Assembly: GCA_002403075.1 (NCBI GenBank)
Contig: DHHB01000059.1
Location: 1 to 20,074 of the forward strand
Reading direction: 5' to 3'
DNA from: a bacterium UBP1_UBA4783
GTDB lineage: Bacteria; Krumholzibacteriota; Krumholzibacteriia; Krumholzibacteriales; Krumholzibacteriaceae
Length of the DNA: 20,074 nucleotides
In this document: piece by piece, positions 1-7,376 of the stretch
How the letters are laid out: each line of letters opens with the position of its first letter
Position numbering within the stretch: position 1 is the first letter of the stretch
The notes under the pieces: generated by a model
The model's database searches: none
Told to the model about the DNA's origin: nothing
Seen by the model: only the letters and a program-made list of their open reading frames with translations
Made by a program: the position numbers and the translations under genes

Positions 1-167
1 AGGGCGCGGTCGGCATGGTCGAGATGGCGCTCCGGCAGCTCAGCGTGCAGAATATCATCGAGCTAGATCAGGACAAGCGCGCGACGATGGTCAACAACCT
101 CATGGTCGCGCTCGTCTCCGACAGAGAGGTGTCTCCGGTCATCAACACGGGAACGCTCTACCAATGA
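1..167 (+). CDS. SPFH/band-7 domain protein, C-terminal end (partial)
   Basis: Only the last 54 residues lie in the window; the start is upstream of base 1. The frame runs from base 3 to the TGA at 165-167. The tail has an amphipathic stretch (MALRQLSVQNIIELD), a segment around KRATMVNNLMVAL and the ending VINTGTLYQ. This ending is what I know from bacterial SPFH (stomatin/prohibitin/flotillin-like, band 7) proteins of about 300 residues, where a helical tail follows the SPFH domain. These proteins form membrane-associated oligomers. The call rests on this short tail and on the next gene: an Arc-like mini-gene directly after such an SPFH gene is a pairing I recognise. The specific role is unknown. 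A toxin-antitoxin or phage origin is not indicated. Confidence 0.6.
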   Translation, partial: GAVGMVEMALRQLSVQNIIELDQDKRATMVNNLMVALVSDREVSPVINTGTLYQ

Positions 168-190
168 TCGCGGAGTGACGCGGGGCGATC

Positions 191-358
191 ATGAGCGAAA
201 AGAAGAAATTCCTGCTCCGCCTCGACGCGGCGCTCTTCGACTCCCTCGAAAAGTGGGCGGCCGACGACCTGCGGAGCGTCAACGCCGAGATCGAGTTCAT
301 CCTCGCCGCCGCGGCGAAAAAGGCCGGGCGGCTCAAGGGACCGCCGGGGCCGTCCTGA
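191..358 (+). CDS. Arc-like ribbon-helix-helix small protein
   Basis: A 55-residue protein, too short for most gene finders. After a basic N-terminus (MSEKKK) it reads FLLRLDAALFDSLEKWAADD, then LRSVNAEIEFIL. This is the Arc/MetJ ribbon-helix-helix pattern: a short strand with alternating exposed residues (residues 7-12), helix A, a turn with the conserved SxNxEIE, and helix B to about residue 45. The tail GRLKGPPGPS looks disordered. Such proteins dimerise and usually bind DNA through the strand. The start is 23 bases after the SPFH stop, so the two genes are probably one transcript. The TGA forms part of the loop of a perfect hairpin. It could regulate its own operon; that is inference. Confidence 0.75.
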   Translation: MSEKKKFLLRLDAALFDSLEKWAADDLRSVNAEIEFILAAAAKKAGRLKGPPGPS

Positions 359-370
359 GCGGACGGCCCC
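346..370 (+). terminator. Perfect 10-bp hairpin at the end of the SPFH/RHH unit
   Basis: GGGGCCGTCC (346-355) pairs perfectly with GGACGGCCCC (361-370), with the five-base loop TGAGC that contains the TGA of the upstream mini-gene. No T-run follows on either strand. It sits in the gap between convergent genes, with the stop of the M3 peptidase at 381-383, so it may act in both directions. It is a terminator-like hairpin by position; intrinsic function without a U-tract is uncertain. Confidence 0.6.
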
Positions 371-380
371 GCGCGCCGCG

Positions 381-2309
381 CTAGATCTTCTTCTGCGCAC
401 GCAGCCGGGCCACGATCTTCTCCATCTCCGCGATGAGCCCCTCGACTGTCCGGAAAGCGGCCCTCGAGGGTTCCGGCGTCGTCATGTCGACCCCCGCCTT
501 CTTGAGCAGCGCGAGCGGAGAGTCGCTTCCCCCCGCCTTGAGAAGCGCGAGGTAGCGCTCGACGCCGTCCGTGCTTTTCAGGGCCTGATCGACGAGGGCC
601 ATCGAGGCGATCATGCCGGTGCTGTACTGGTACACGTAGTAGTAACGGTAGAAGTGCGGAACGGAGCTCCACTCGTTGCGGATGTAGTCGTCGACGCGCG
701 CGACGCCCGCGTCGTGGCCGTAGTAGGTCCGCGTGAGATCGAGGAACGTGTCGCTGAGCCAATCCGGCGTCAGCGTCTTGTCCTCCTCGACGCGGCGGTG
801 CATCGCGAGCTCGTACTCGGCGAACATCGTCTGCCGGTAGATCGTCGAGCGCACCTGCACGAGATACTGGTCGATGAGCCAGAGCTTGAAGAGATCGTCC
901 TTCTCGCTCTTCAGCATGTGCTTGAGGAGGAGGGTCTCGTTGAAGGTCGAGGCGATCTCGGCGAGGAAGAGCGGATACCCCGCGTTCGAGAAGGGCTGCG
1001 TCGCGTTCGCGAAGTTCGAATGCACGGCGTGGCCGAGCTCGTGCGCGAGGGTCGAGACGGCGTCGTATTTGCCGTCGTAGTTCATCTTGACGTACGAATG
1101 GAGCCCGTAGACGCCCCCCGAGTACGCGCCGGTCTGCTTGTTCTTGTTCGGATAGACGTCGATCCAGCGGTTGCCGAAGGCCTCCCGCAGCACGGCTTCG
1201 TACTCCTTGCCGAGCGGCTTCAGCGCGGCGAGGATGATCCGCTGAGCCTCGTCGTACGCATAGGACCGCTCGACGGAGGGCACGGCCGAGCCGTAGATGT
1301 CCTCGTAACGCATCGTGTCGGCGAGCCCCATGAGCTCGCCCTTGAGCTTCATGTAGCGGAAAAAGATCGGGAGGTGCTCCCTGACCGAGGCGATGAGCTG
1401 ATGATACACGGCGGGATCGATGTCGTTCTCGAAAAGGCTCGCCTCGAGACAATCCGCGTAGCCCCTCACGCGGGCGCCGAAGAGGTGGCGCTTCATCTCG
1501 CCGTCGAGCAGCGCGGCCTGCGTGTTCTCGTACTTCACGTGGTTCGCCCAGAAGGTCCGCATGGCGAGGGTGCGGTCCGCGGGGTCGTTGGCGGCCCGGT
1601 AGCGCACGTAGTTCGCGTAGTTGAGCGGGACGGTTCTGCCGTCGGAGAAGGTCGCCTCCGGATGCGGCATGTCGACGTCGTTGAGGAAGCTCGACGCGCG
1701 CGACGGCGCCCCGCCGAAGAGGCCGGTCATCGCCATGATGCGTTCCTGCTCCTCGGGAAGGATGTGTGCGCGCTTGCGAATCGTCTCCATGATCGAGAAG
1801 CGGTACGGCTCGAGACGCGGCTCGGAGGCGAGGTATTCCTTGATCGTCTGCTCGTTCATCTTGAGAAGGTCGGGCTCGATGAACGAGAGCTTGCTGCCGA
1901 TCTGCACGAACGCGGCCTGCATCTCTCCGCGCAGCGCCTGAAACTTCGTATTCGCGAGATCGACGTCGCTCTGGAGCAGGACGTAGCGGAAGAGGCGCGA
2001 TCCCTTGATGTAGATCTCGTCCTGCAGCTCGGCCATGGCGAGCATCCCCCGCGGGCTCGCGGTCCAGTCCTTCGCCGTTTCGTCGATCCTCGATACGAGG
2101 GCGTCGAGTTCGGCGCGGTCCCTCTCCCACGCCTCGAAGGTCGGATAGAGGTCCTCGACGCGCCATGTGAACTCGACGGGGATCTCGGAACGGGGCGTCA
2201 GGGAATAGTCGGGAACGACCGCCTTCGTCTCGGCGGCGAGAGCCGAAACCGACGCGAGGACGACGATCGCGAGGATCTCGACTGCGAATGCGATCCGGAA
2301 CCGGCGCAT
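381..2309 (-). CDS. pepF: Exported oligoendopeptidase F-like M3 metallopeptidase
   Basis: 642 residues. The zinc motif HELGH is at residues 423-427 and the third ligand is probably E451 in AEIASTFNE, 28 residues after the first histidine, as in the M3B (PepF) family. The conserved PepF features YSGGVYGLHSYVKMN (396-410) and FYRYYYVYQYSTG (553-565) are present, so the active-site lobe is complete. The enzyme should cleave short peptides. The start is chosen at 2309 because GGAGG lies five to six bases upstream; the open frame continues upstream without a better site. Residues 1-26 (MRRFRIAFAV, then a hydrophobic core ending in SALA|AE) look like a Sec signal peptide. That is unusual, since classical PepF is cytosolic. 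Gene convergent with the upstream SPFH/RHH pair and divergent from the hydrolase at 2656. The symbol is by family only. Confidence 0.9.
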   Translation of the reverse strand: MRRFRIAFAVEILAIVVLASVSALAAETKAVVPDYSLTPRSEIPVEFTWRVEDLYPTFEAWERDRAELDALVSRIDETAKDWTASPRGMLAMAELQDEIYIKGSRLFRYVLLQSDVDLANTKFQALRGEMQAAFVQIGSKLSFIEPDLLKMNEQTIKEYLASEPRLEPYRFSIMETIRKRAHILPEEQERIMAMTGLFGGAPSRASSFLNDVDMPHPEATFSDGRTVPLNYANYVRYRAANDPADRTLAMRTFWANHVKYENTQAALLDGEMKRHLFGARVRGYADCLEASLFENDIDPAVYHQLIASVREHLPIFFRYMKLKGELMGLADTMRYEDIYGSAVPSVERSYAYDEAQRIILAALKPLGKEYEAVLREAFGNRWIDVYPNKNKQTGAYSGGVYGLHSYVKMNYDGKYDAVSTLAHELGHAVHSNFANATQPFSNAGYPLFLAEIASTFNETLLLKHMLKSEKDDLFKLWLIDQYLVQVRSTIYRQTMFAEYELAMHRRVEEDKTLTPDWLSDTFLDLTRTYYGHDAGVARVDDYIRNEWSSVPHFYRYYYVYQYSTGMIASMALVDQALKSTDGVERYLALLKAGGSDSPLALLKKAGVDMTTPEPSRAAFRTVEGLIAEMEKIVARLRAQKKI

Positions 2310-2563
2310 TGAACCCTCCTTCGGGGAATCGATCTTTCCGGGTTTCCCTTCCTGCGGCGATCTTTCGCGGCGCGCCGCGGCATGAAACGGCGGCGGCCCC
2401 CTCAGCGGGCGGCCGCCCTCCGTAACATTAACACAGAGAAGGGTATTTGGTTTCAGGAAAATCGGCCGCTGGCGCGTCGCGCTCTTCCCATGAAGAGGAG
2501 CGTTCGCGGCACGCGCGGAGGAAATAGAGCCTGAAAAAATCTTCGCGAAAATGTAAAGCTTGC

Positions 2564-2591
2564 TTGATATCCTGTCACGGCTGCATATAAA
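2564..2591 (+). promoter_or_regulatory. Sigma70-type promoter for the alpha/beta hydrolase
   Basis: TTGATA (2564-2569) and TATAAA (2586-2591) are separated by 16 bases. Transcription would begin near 2598, leaving a leader of about 58 bases before the ATG at 2656. Confidence 0.6.
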
Positions 2592-2616
2592 GAACTGAGC
2601 TTTGTCCACGGGCGGG

Positions 2617-2634
2617 GCCCCGCTCCGGCGGGGC
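2617..2634 (+). repeat. Leader hairpin upstream of the hydrolase RBS
   Basis: GCCCCGC (2617-2623) and GCGGGGC (2628-2634) pair perfectly around the tetraloop TCCG. The hairpin lies in the predicted 5' leader, 10 bases before the AAGGGGAG Shine-Dalgarno region. It could stabilise the mRNA or modulate translation; no riboswitch class is recognised. Confidence 0.45.
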
Positions 2635-2655
2635 TCCAAAGAAAGGGGAGACGAT

Positions 2656-3519
2656 ATGAAATTCGCGCGTACGATCCTCGCCGGTCTTCTGCTCGCCGCC
2701 GCCATGACGGGCGCCGCGGCCGCCGGGCCGAAGGTCGCGACCGTCCCGTCCGCCGACGGCGTGCCGATCCGCTACGAAGTCGACGGTTCCGGCGCTCCCG
2801 CGCTCGTTTTTATCCACTGCTGGTGCTGCGACCGGAGCTATTGGAGCGGCCAGACTTCGCATTTCGCGAAAACGCACACCGTCGTAACGCTCGATCTCGC
2901 CGGCCACGGCGAGTCGGGGCTCGGCCGCGAGGCGTGGACGATCGAATCGTTCGCTCGGGACGTCGTCGCGGTCGTCGACGCCCTGCGTCTCGAACGCGTG
3001 ATCCTCGTCGGGCACTCGATGGGAGGTTCCGTCGCTCTCGAGGCCGCGCGCTCTCTGTCGGGGCGCGTCGTCGGCATCGTCGGCGTCGACAACTTCCAGG
3101 ATCTGTCGCAAAAATTCGCGCCGGAGCAGCGCGCGGGATTTCTCGCCCAGTTCGAGGGCGACTTCGCGGCGATGACGGAGAGGTTCGTCCGCGGAATGTT
3201 CCCGGCGGGCGCCGATTCGGCTCTCGTCGCGGCCGTCGCCGCCGACATGGCGTCCGCCCCACCGGAGGTGGGCGTCGGCGCCATGGGAAGCCTCCTCGCC
3301 TACGACGCGGCGCCCGCGCTCGCGGAGATCGCGGCGCCCATCCGCAACATCAACGCCGACCGCTGGCCGACGAACGTCGACGGCAACCGGAAGCTCTGCC
3401 GCGACTACGACGCGAACATCGTGCAGGGCTGCGGGCATTTCCTTCACCTCGAGGACCCCGCGCGATTCAACGAGCTTCTCGGGGAAACGATCTACGGAAT
3501 GACCACGAAGGAGGATTGA
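2656..3519 (+). CDS. Exported alpha/beta-fold hydrolase
   Basis: 287 residues. The nucleophile elbow is GHSMGG with Ser121; the acid is probably Asp235 (INADRWPTN) and the base His261 (GCGHFLHLEDP), so the triad is complete. The oxyanion segment reads FIHCWCCDRSYW (52-63): the usual HGW is HCW, giving three cysteines in four positions. Residues 1-23 (MKFARTILAG, then an Ala-rich hydrophobic stretch ending AAA) look like a Sec signal peptide, so action in the periplasm or outside is likely. The start at 2656 is supported by AAGGGGAG five bases upstream and by the signal peptide; an upstream in-frame ATG at 2602 would precede the leader hairpin. The substrate cannot be told from sequence: esterase, lactonase and haloperoxidase-like functions are all possible. 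Monocistronic, with its own promoter. Confidence 0.85.
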   Translation: MKFARTILAGLLLAAAMTGAAAAGPKVATVPSADGVPIRYEVDGSGAPALVFIHCWCCDRSYWSGQTSHFAKTHTVVTLDLAGHGESGLGREAWTIESFARDVVAVVDALRLERVILVGHSMGGSVALEAARSLSGRVVGIVGVDNFQDLSQKFAPEQRAGFLAQFEGDFAAMTERFVRGMFPAGADSALVAAVAADMASAPPEVGVGAMGSLLAYDAAPALAEIAAPIRNINADRWPTNVDGNRKLCRDYDANIVQGCGHFLHLEDPARFNELLGETIYGMTTKED

Positions 3520-3608
3520 ACGACGGCCCCCTCGGCGCTCCGGCACACGACGGCGATCGCGAGCAGGAGCAGGACGAGACCCATAAAGCACACGAGAAAG
3601 CTTTTCAC
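3492..3608 (-). CDS. Possible 38-residue single-pass membrane peptide (GTG start)
   Basis: Starting from GTG at 3608, the frame encodes VKSFLVCFMGLVLLLLAIAVV followed by a short tail, a clear transmembrane helix with a positive residue before it. The GTG overlaps the TGA of the preceding 32-residue ORF (GTGA), typical of translational coupling. GAGGG lies about 10 bases upstream of the GTG. The 3' end overlaps the last 28 bases of the convergent hydrolase gene, which weakens the case. An ATG at codon 9 would give a shorter form. Not recognised as any family. Confidence 0.3.
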   Translation of the reverse strand: MKSFLVCFMGLVLLLLAIAVVCRSAEGAVVQSSFVVIP

Positions 3609-3703
3609 CGGGAGCGAACCCTCACGCGCGCGAGCGCCGCGCGGACGACGAGCAGCCTGTCGAGGAATCGGTCGATACGCGCGATAATCATTTTGAACGA
3701 CAT
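3605..3703 (-). CDS. Possible 32-residue basic small protein
   Basis: Encodes MSFKMIIARIDRFLDRLLVV followed by RAALARVRVRSR. The first part could form an amphipathic helix with arginines on one face, and the tail is strongly basic. GGAGG lies six to seven bases before the ATG, matching the RBS quality of the real genes here. The stop overlaps the GTG of the next mini-ORF. There is no recognised family; it could be a small membrane-associated protein or a chance ORF with a good RBS. Confidence 0.35.
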   Translation of the reverse strand: MSFKMIIARIDRFLDRLLVVRAALARVRVRSR

Positions 3704-3841
3704 GTCCCACCTCCGAAGCGAAGCGATCTTGCTCTCTATGGGGTGTTACACCGCGGAGGCGGAAAGGTGCCCGGCTTCGTTACGGATTCGGAACGCTTTC
3801 GAGGATTCTTCCAAAGCGCGGGGATTTCGGGAGTTGAAAGG

Positions 3842-3878
3842 AAAGAAAAAAGTGGGCGCCGTCGTAAGAAGCGCCCAC
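3842..3878 (-). terminator. Rho-independent terminator ending the 9958-3966 gene block
   Basis: On the minus strand GTGGGCGC (3878-3871) pairs perfectly with GCGCCCAC (3859-3852) around an 11-base loop and is followed directly by TTTTTTCTTTC. It lies about 90 bases past the TAA of the lipoprotein gene at 3966. This is the classic form, in contrast to several U-less hairpins elsewhere in the window. Confidence 0.88.
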
Positions 3879-3965
3879 CACGCTTCATCATCGTGACCCC
3901 CACCAACGGCGCCCGAACTGTTATACGCGCGCGTGCCGTTCGAGGTTCCGGCTTCGTTAAATTAT

Positions 3966-5762
3966 TTAATCCGCGGCGCGCCTCCGGCCGGCCGCCCCGC
4001 CCCACCACGCGTCCGCGAACTCCTCGAGCATCGAGTAATCGTCCAGCCACGTCGTGTACATGACGCCCTCCACGCCGCGCGAGCCCGACGCCGCGGCGGA
4101 CCAGGCGCGTCGATTCTCGGCGACATCCGAGTCGTAGTACGCGGCGATCATCGTCCGGTTTCCGAGCCCGTCGAAGAATCGGAACCGTTTCCCGGCGTTC
4201 TCCGGCATTCCCCATACCATCGCGACGACCTTCGGATGGAGCCCCTTCCAGGAACCGGTGAACGATCCGTTCGCGAGATAGTAGCTCGAGCGGGCGTTGT
4301 GATACGGATCGAACATGTCGGACCATACGAATACGGGCCTGGCCCCTCCCTCGGCCGCGATGATTTCGACGCATCTCGCCGCGTTGCGCGCGAGGATCTC
4401 GCCGGGGCTTCGATACGACCCTCCCGGCGAGGGCTCCCAACCCGCGCAGCGGATCTCGTCGTGCGACATGAACCAGCAATCGGGCGAGAGGATCTCGTCC
4501 ACGCGGCGGATCTCCTCCGCGCAGCGCTCGAAGATCCCCGGGTCGTCGAGGGTGCAGGGGACCTGCCCCGCGTAGAAGATCGCGGGATGGTAGCAGGAGA
4601 GAAAGACGCGTTCTCCCTCGGCGACGCGGGAGCCCGGCGGAACCGCGACGCGCGGCGGATCGTGGCGCACGTCGTACGTGCCCGGCCGGCGGGAGCGGCC
4701 GAGGAGGGGATCCGTGACGCGCTCGAAATCGATCCCCTCGCGAAGCTCTGTTCCCCCGCCGTCCACGACGGAGAGAGGAGCCGTCCCGCGACGGAGCGCG
4801 TTGAGCGCCGGGACGGACTCGACGCGCAGGTCGTCCCACCAGATCGAGCCGCTCCGTCCCCCCCAGATCCCCGCCCCGACGGTGACGGCCGTGTGGCGCA
4901 GGCTGTTGAAGGCGACCGTCTGCTCGATCCAATCCGTCGTCAGCCCGTCCGCCCGCGAGAAGTACCCGGCCCCGGCGCCGCCAGGGACCGAGAGGCTCTC
5001 ATACTGGAGCGGCCGGCGGCCGGCGAGCGCCACGACCTGCACGAGATCCGCGTCGAGGCGCTCGGCCTTGAACCGCACGCGGATCCGGTACTGCTGCCAC
5101 GGCTTCACCTCGATCTTCTGGAAGATGCGGCCGTGGCCGTGCCGGTTCATGGCGCTTCCGCAATCGAACCGGAGCGACGCCCCGCCGCTTCCCGCCGTCG
5201 TCGTGTCGATGAACGAAACCCTCCCCGGCCGGTCCTGCAGGCTCCATCCCGTCGCCCTGTCGCCGCGGTAGGTTTCGAACGAGCCGTTCGCCGCCTTCGC
5301 GGTCTCCTCGGGGACGAGCTCGCCGCCGCGACGGACGAGGGGGGCGCGTCGAACCGGCACGCCGGCCGCGAGATTGGGATCGAGCGCGCCGAACGACTGC
5401 GACCATTGAAAGGGAAAGACGGCGACGGCGAGCTCGAGGCCGAGCTCGCTCGCGAGCGCCCGCAACGCCGCCGCGTTCCCGCGGTAGCCCTCCGGGTCTT
5501 CGAGCGTCCACCAGACGAGCGCCTTTACGTCCGAGAAGAGAAGACCGTTGTACCCCGCTTCGCGCGCGCGCCGCATGATCGTTTCCGCTTCCGCGAGACT
5601 TCCCGCCCGCGAGAGATCGCGCGAGAGGAAGAACCATCGGCGCGCGGGATCGAGCCGCTCGACGCGGCCCGGCTCCGCGCACGACGGAACGAGCGCGCAG
5701 AGCGCGAGAACGGCGGAAAACCGCGCGATCCGGATCATCTTCGCCGGCCCGGACGCATGCAT
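3966..5762 (-). CDS. Secreted glycoside-hydrolase-like lipoprotein with inserted beta-sandwich module
   Basis: 598 residues. The N-terminus has a hydrophobic stretch ending LCALVPSC, so Cys28 may be lipidated. Residues 40-130 (WFFLSRDL, EAGYNGLLFSDVK, ELGLELAVAVFPFQW) look like the first strands of a TIM barrel. A module starting at ANGSFE (158) and ending with SIWWDDLRVE (306-315) has the look of a carbohydrate-binding beta-sandwich. Barrel-like sequence resumes at 386 with FLSCYHPA, WFMSHDEIRCAGW (Asp435-Glu436, reminiscent of the GH20 acid pair), VFVWSDMFDPYH and GVMYTTWLDD. A glycosidase role is inferred, not proven; the exact GH family is unknown. The start at 5762 is preferred because GGGAGG lies nine bases upstream, whereas the ATG at 5738 has none. 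It begins 16 bases after the rlmI-like stop, so it is probably co-transcribed. Confidence 0.7.
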   Translation of the reverse strand: MHASGPAKMIRIARFSAVLALCALVPSCAEPGRVERLDPARRWFFLSRDLSRAGSLAEAETIMRRAREAGYNGLLFSDVKALVWWTLEDPEGYRGNAAALRALASELGLELAVAVFPFQWSQSFGALDPNLAAGVPVRRAPLVRRGGELVPEETAKAANGSFETYRGDRATGWSLQDRPGRVSFIDTTTAGSGGASLRFDCGSAMNRHGHGRIFQKIEVKPWQQYRIRVRFKAERLDADLVQVVALAGRRPLQYESLSVPGGAGAGYFSRADGLTTDWIEQTVAFNSLRHTAVTVGAGIWGGRSGSIWWDDLRVESVPALNALRRGTAPLSVVDGGGTELREGIDFERVTDPLLGRSRRPGTYDVRHDPPRVAVPPGSRVAEGERVFLSCYHPAIFYAGQVPCTLDDPGIFERCAEEIRRVDEILSPDCWFMSHDEIRCAGWEPSPGGSYRSPGEILARNAARCVEIIAAEGGARPVFVWSDMFDPYHNARSSYYLANGSFTGSWKGLHPKVVAMVWGMPENAGKRFRFFDGLGNRTMIAAYYDSDVAENRRAWSAAASGSRGVEGVMYTTWLDDYSMLEEFADAWWGGAAGRRRAAD

Positions 5763-5778
5763 CGCTTCGAGCCTCCCT

Positions 5779-6969
5779 TCACCGCGCGACCCTGCAGACG
5801 AGCCCCTTGAGATAGGCCCCTTCGGGGAACGGAAGCGCGACCGGGTGATCCTCCGCCTGCGAGAGGCGCCGCACGATCCGGGCGTCGCGTCCCGCGTCGA
5901 GCGCCGCGTCGGCGACGATCTTCTGGAACAGCTCGCTCGTCATGAGCCCCGAGCAGGAGAACGTGAAGAGAACGCCGCCCGGCCGCAGGAGCTTCAGCGC
6001 CAGCAGATTGATGTCCTTGTAGCCGCGGCTCGCGCGGGCGAGCTGGACCCGAGACTCGGCGAACTTCGGCGGGTCGAGAACGGCGAGATCGAACGAGCGG
6101 CCCTCGTCGCGATACCGGCGGAGGACCGCGAACGCGTCTCCCTCGACGTGCTCAGAGGCGGATTCGTCGAATCCGTTGAGCTCCATGTTGCGCCGCGAAA
6201 GCTCGAGAGAGGGCGCGGACGAATCGACGTTCGTCGTCCGGGCGGCGCCCCCCGCGAGCGCCGAGACGCCGAACCCGCCCGTGTACGAAAAACAGTTGAG
6301 CACCTCGGCGCCGCGGGCGTACTCCGCGACCGCCGCCCTGTTTTCGCGCTGATCGAGGTAGAAGCCGGTCTTGTGGCCCCTCCGGAGGTCGACGAGGAAA
6401 CGGCAGCCGCCCTCGGCGATCTCGACGAGCTCGGGCGGCTCCGCGCCGCGCAGAAGGCCGCTCCGCTTGTCGAGCCCCTCCTTCGCGCGGACGTCGACGT
6501 CGGAGCGCTCGTAGATCCCGGCGGGCGAGGCGAGACGCTCGAGCTCGCCGGCGATGACCTCGCGCCAACGCTCGGCCCCCGCCGTGAGGAGCTGCGCGAC
6601 GAGCCAGCGGCCGTAGCGGTCCACGACGACCCCCGGAAGGCCGTCGGATTCGGCGTTCACGAGCCGCGCGGCGCCGGGGTCGCCGGTTCGGGCGCGGGCG
6701 CCGCGGAGCTCGATCGCCCGCGAGAGGCGCGCGCGGAAAAAATCGAGCGAGACGTCTTCCCCGGGATCGAACGTCCATACGCGGGCGACGATCTGGGAGG
6801 CGGGCGAATACGCCGCGCGCGCGACGCGCGAGCCGTCGGCGAGCATGACCTCGACCGTTTCCCCGGATTGCGGACGCCCTTCCACGGACGCGACGGCGCC
6901 CGTGAAGATCCACGGATGCCTGCGCAGCAGCGATTTCTCGCGGCCGCGCTTGATGACGACGGCTTTCAT
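5779..6969 (-). CDS. rlmI: RlmI-type 23S rRNA (cytosine-5) methyltransferase
   Basis: 396 residues, the normal length for this family. An N-terminal PUA-like domain (residues 1-75, with RREGR-like GREKSLLRRHPWIFTGA) is followed by a linker domain and a Rossmann SAM domain: TGFYLDQRENR (201-211), motif I NCFSYTGGFG (225-234), acidic NVDSS (247-251), motif IV LDPPKF (298-303) and FTFSCSG (335-341). The cysteine in SCS is in the position of the conserved cysteine of m5C enzymes. Members of COG1092 modify 23S rRNA (C1962 in E. coli). The ATG overlaps the Nudix TGA (ATGA), so translation is coupled. The family is clear; the modified position in this organism is inference. Confidence 0.9.
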   Translation of the reverse strand: MKAVVIKRGREKSLLRRHPWIFTGAVASVEGRPQSGETVEVMLADGSRVARAAYSPASQIVARVWTFDPGEDVSLDFFRARLSRAIELRGARARTGDPGAARLVNAESDGLPGVVVDRYGRWLVAQLLTAGAERWREVIAGELERLASPAGIYERSDVDVRAKEGLDKRSGLLRGAEPPELVEIAEGGCRFLVDLRRGHKTGFYLDQRENRAAVAEYARGAEVLNCFSYTGGFGVSALAGGAARTTNVDSSAPSLELSRRNMELNGFDESASEHVEGDAFAVLRRYRDEGRSFDLAVLDPPKFAESRVQLARASRGYKDINLLALKLLRPGGVLFTFSCSGLMTSELFQKIVADAALDAGRDARIVRRLSQAEDHPVALPFPEGAYLKGLVCRVAR

Positions 6970-7364
6970 TCGCCCGAAACGTCCTTTTTCCCGAACAGGA
7001 GGCGCGCGATGGGAACGTCCGCGGGCGAGAGCCGGTAGCCCGCGAGATCCCGCGGATCCACCCACGCGATCTCGTCGTGAGCGGCGGGCGACGGCTCGCC
7101 CGAGACGATCTCGGCGCGGAGCGCGACGAGCCGAAGCGCTCCGTGCTCGTCGCAGTGGCTGCTCTCGGCGACGACGTCCCCCGCGACGGCGTCGACGCCG
7201 AGCTCTTCGAACAGCTCGCGCTCGAGACAGGCCTGAAGGGTTTCCCCGGGCTCGAGAGAGCCGCCGGGAAACTCCCAGAGCCCTTCCATCGAGTCGCCGC
7301 GGCGGCGGCGGGCGATGAGCACTTTGCCGCCGGAGACGATGATTGCGGCCGTGACGATCTTCAT
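6966..7364 (-). CDS. Nudix hydrolase, MutT-like
   Basis: 132 residues. A complete Nudix box Gx5Ex7REUxEExGU runs from Gly35 to Val57: Glu41, then REL (49-51), EEL (53-55) and GV. The lead-in EGLWEFPGG and the length match MutT-type 8-oxo-dGTP diphosphatases, and the IAWVDPRDLAGYRLSPADVPI ending also fits them. The likely job is to clean oxidised nucleotides or a related dinucleotide substrate; substrate cannot be fixed from sequence. It starts 12 bases after the stop of the upstream methyltransferase and its stop overlaps the rlmI-like start, so it is in the middle of an operon. The Shine-Dalgarno site is weak, in keeping with coupled translation. Confidence 0.9.
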   Translation of the reverse strand: MKIVTAAIIVSGGKVLIARRRRGDSMEGLWEFPGGSLEPGETLQACLERELFEELGVDAVAGDVVAESSHCDEHGALRLVALRAEIVSGEPSPAAHDEIAWVDPRDLAGYRLSPADVPIARLLFGKKDVSGE

Positions 7365-7376
7365 TGTTCCGCCCGA

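Larger units (their letters stand above)
2310..2655. promoter_or_regulatory. Divergent intergenic region between pepF-like gene and hydrolase
   Basis: About 346 bases without a convincing gene. It carries an AT-richer island (about 2423-2460 and 2521-2605) in otherwise GC-rich DNA, as expected for divergent promoters. The plus-strand promoter and a leader hairpin are listed separately. On the minus strand I cannot resolve a clear -35/-10 pair for the peptidase; TTAATG-like sequence near 2430 is only a weak candidate. The peptidase frame stays open through this region, but the RBS at 2309 and the signal peptide argue that this is noncoding. Confidence 0.5.

Noticed and set aside
654..2312. Long plus-strand frame of 552 codons antisense to the M3 peptidase
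   Set aside because: It is rich in repeated Arg/Val/Glu typical of a GC-biased shadow, has no recognisable domain, and lies opposite a gene with an intact HELGH site.
3957..3969. AT-rich palindrome TTAAATTATTTAA
   Set aside because: It overlaps the TAA stop of the lipoprotein gene. It could be a binding site but there is no second copy or supporting context.
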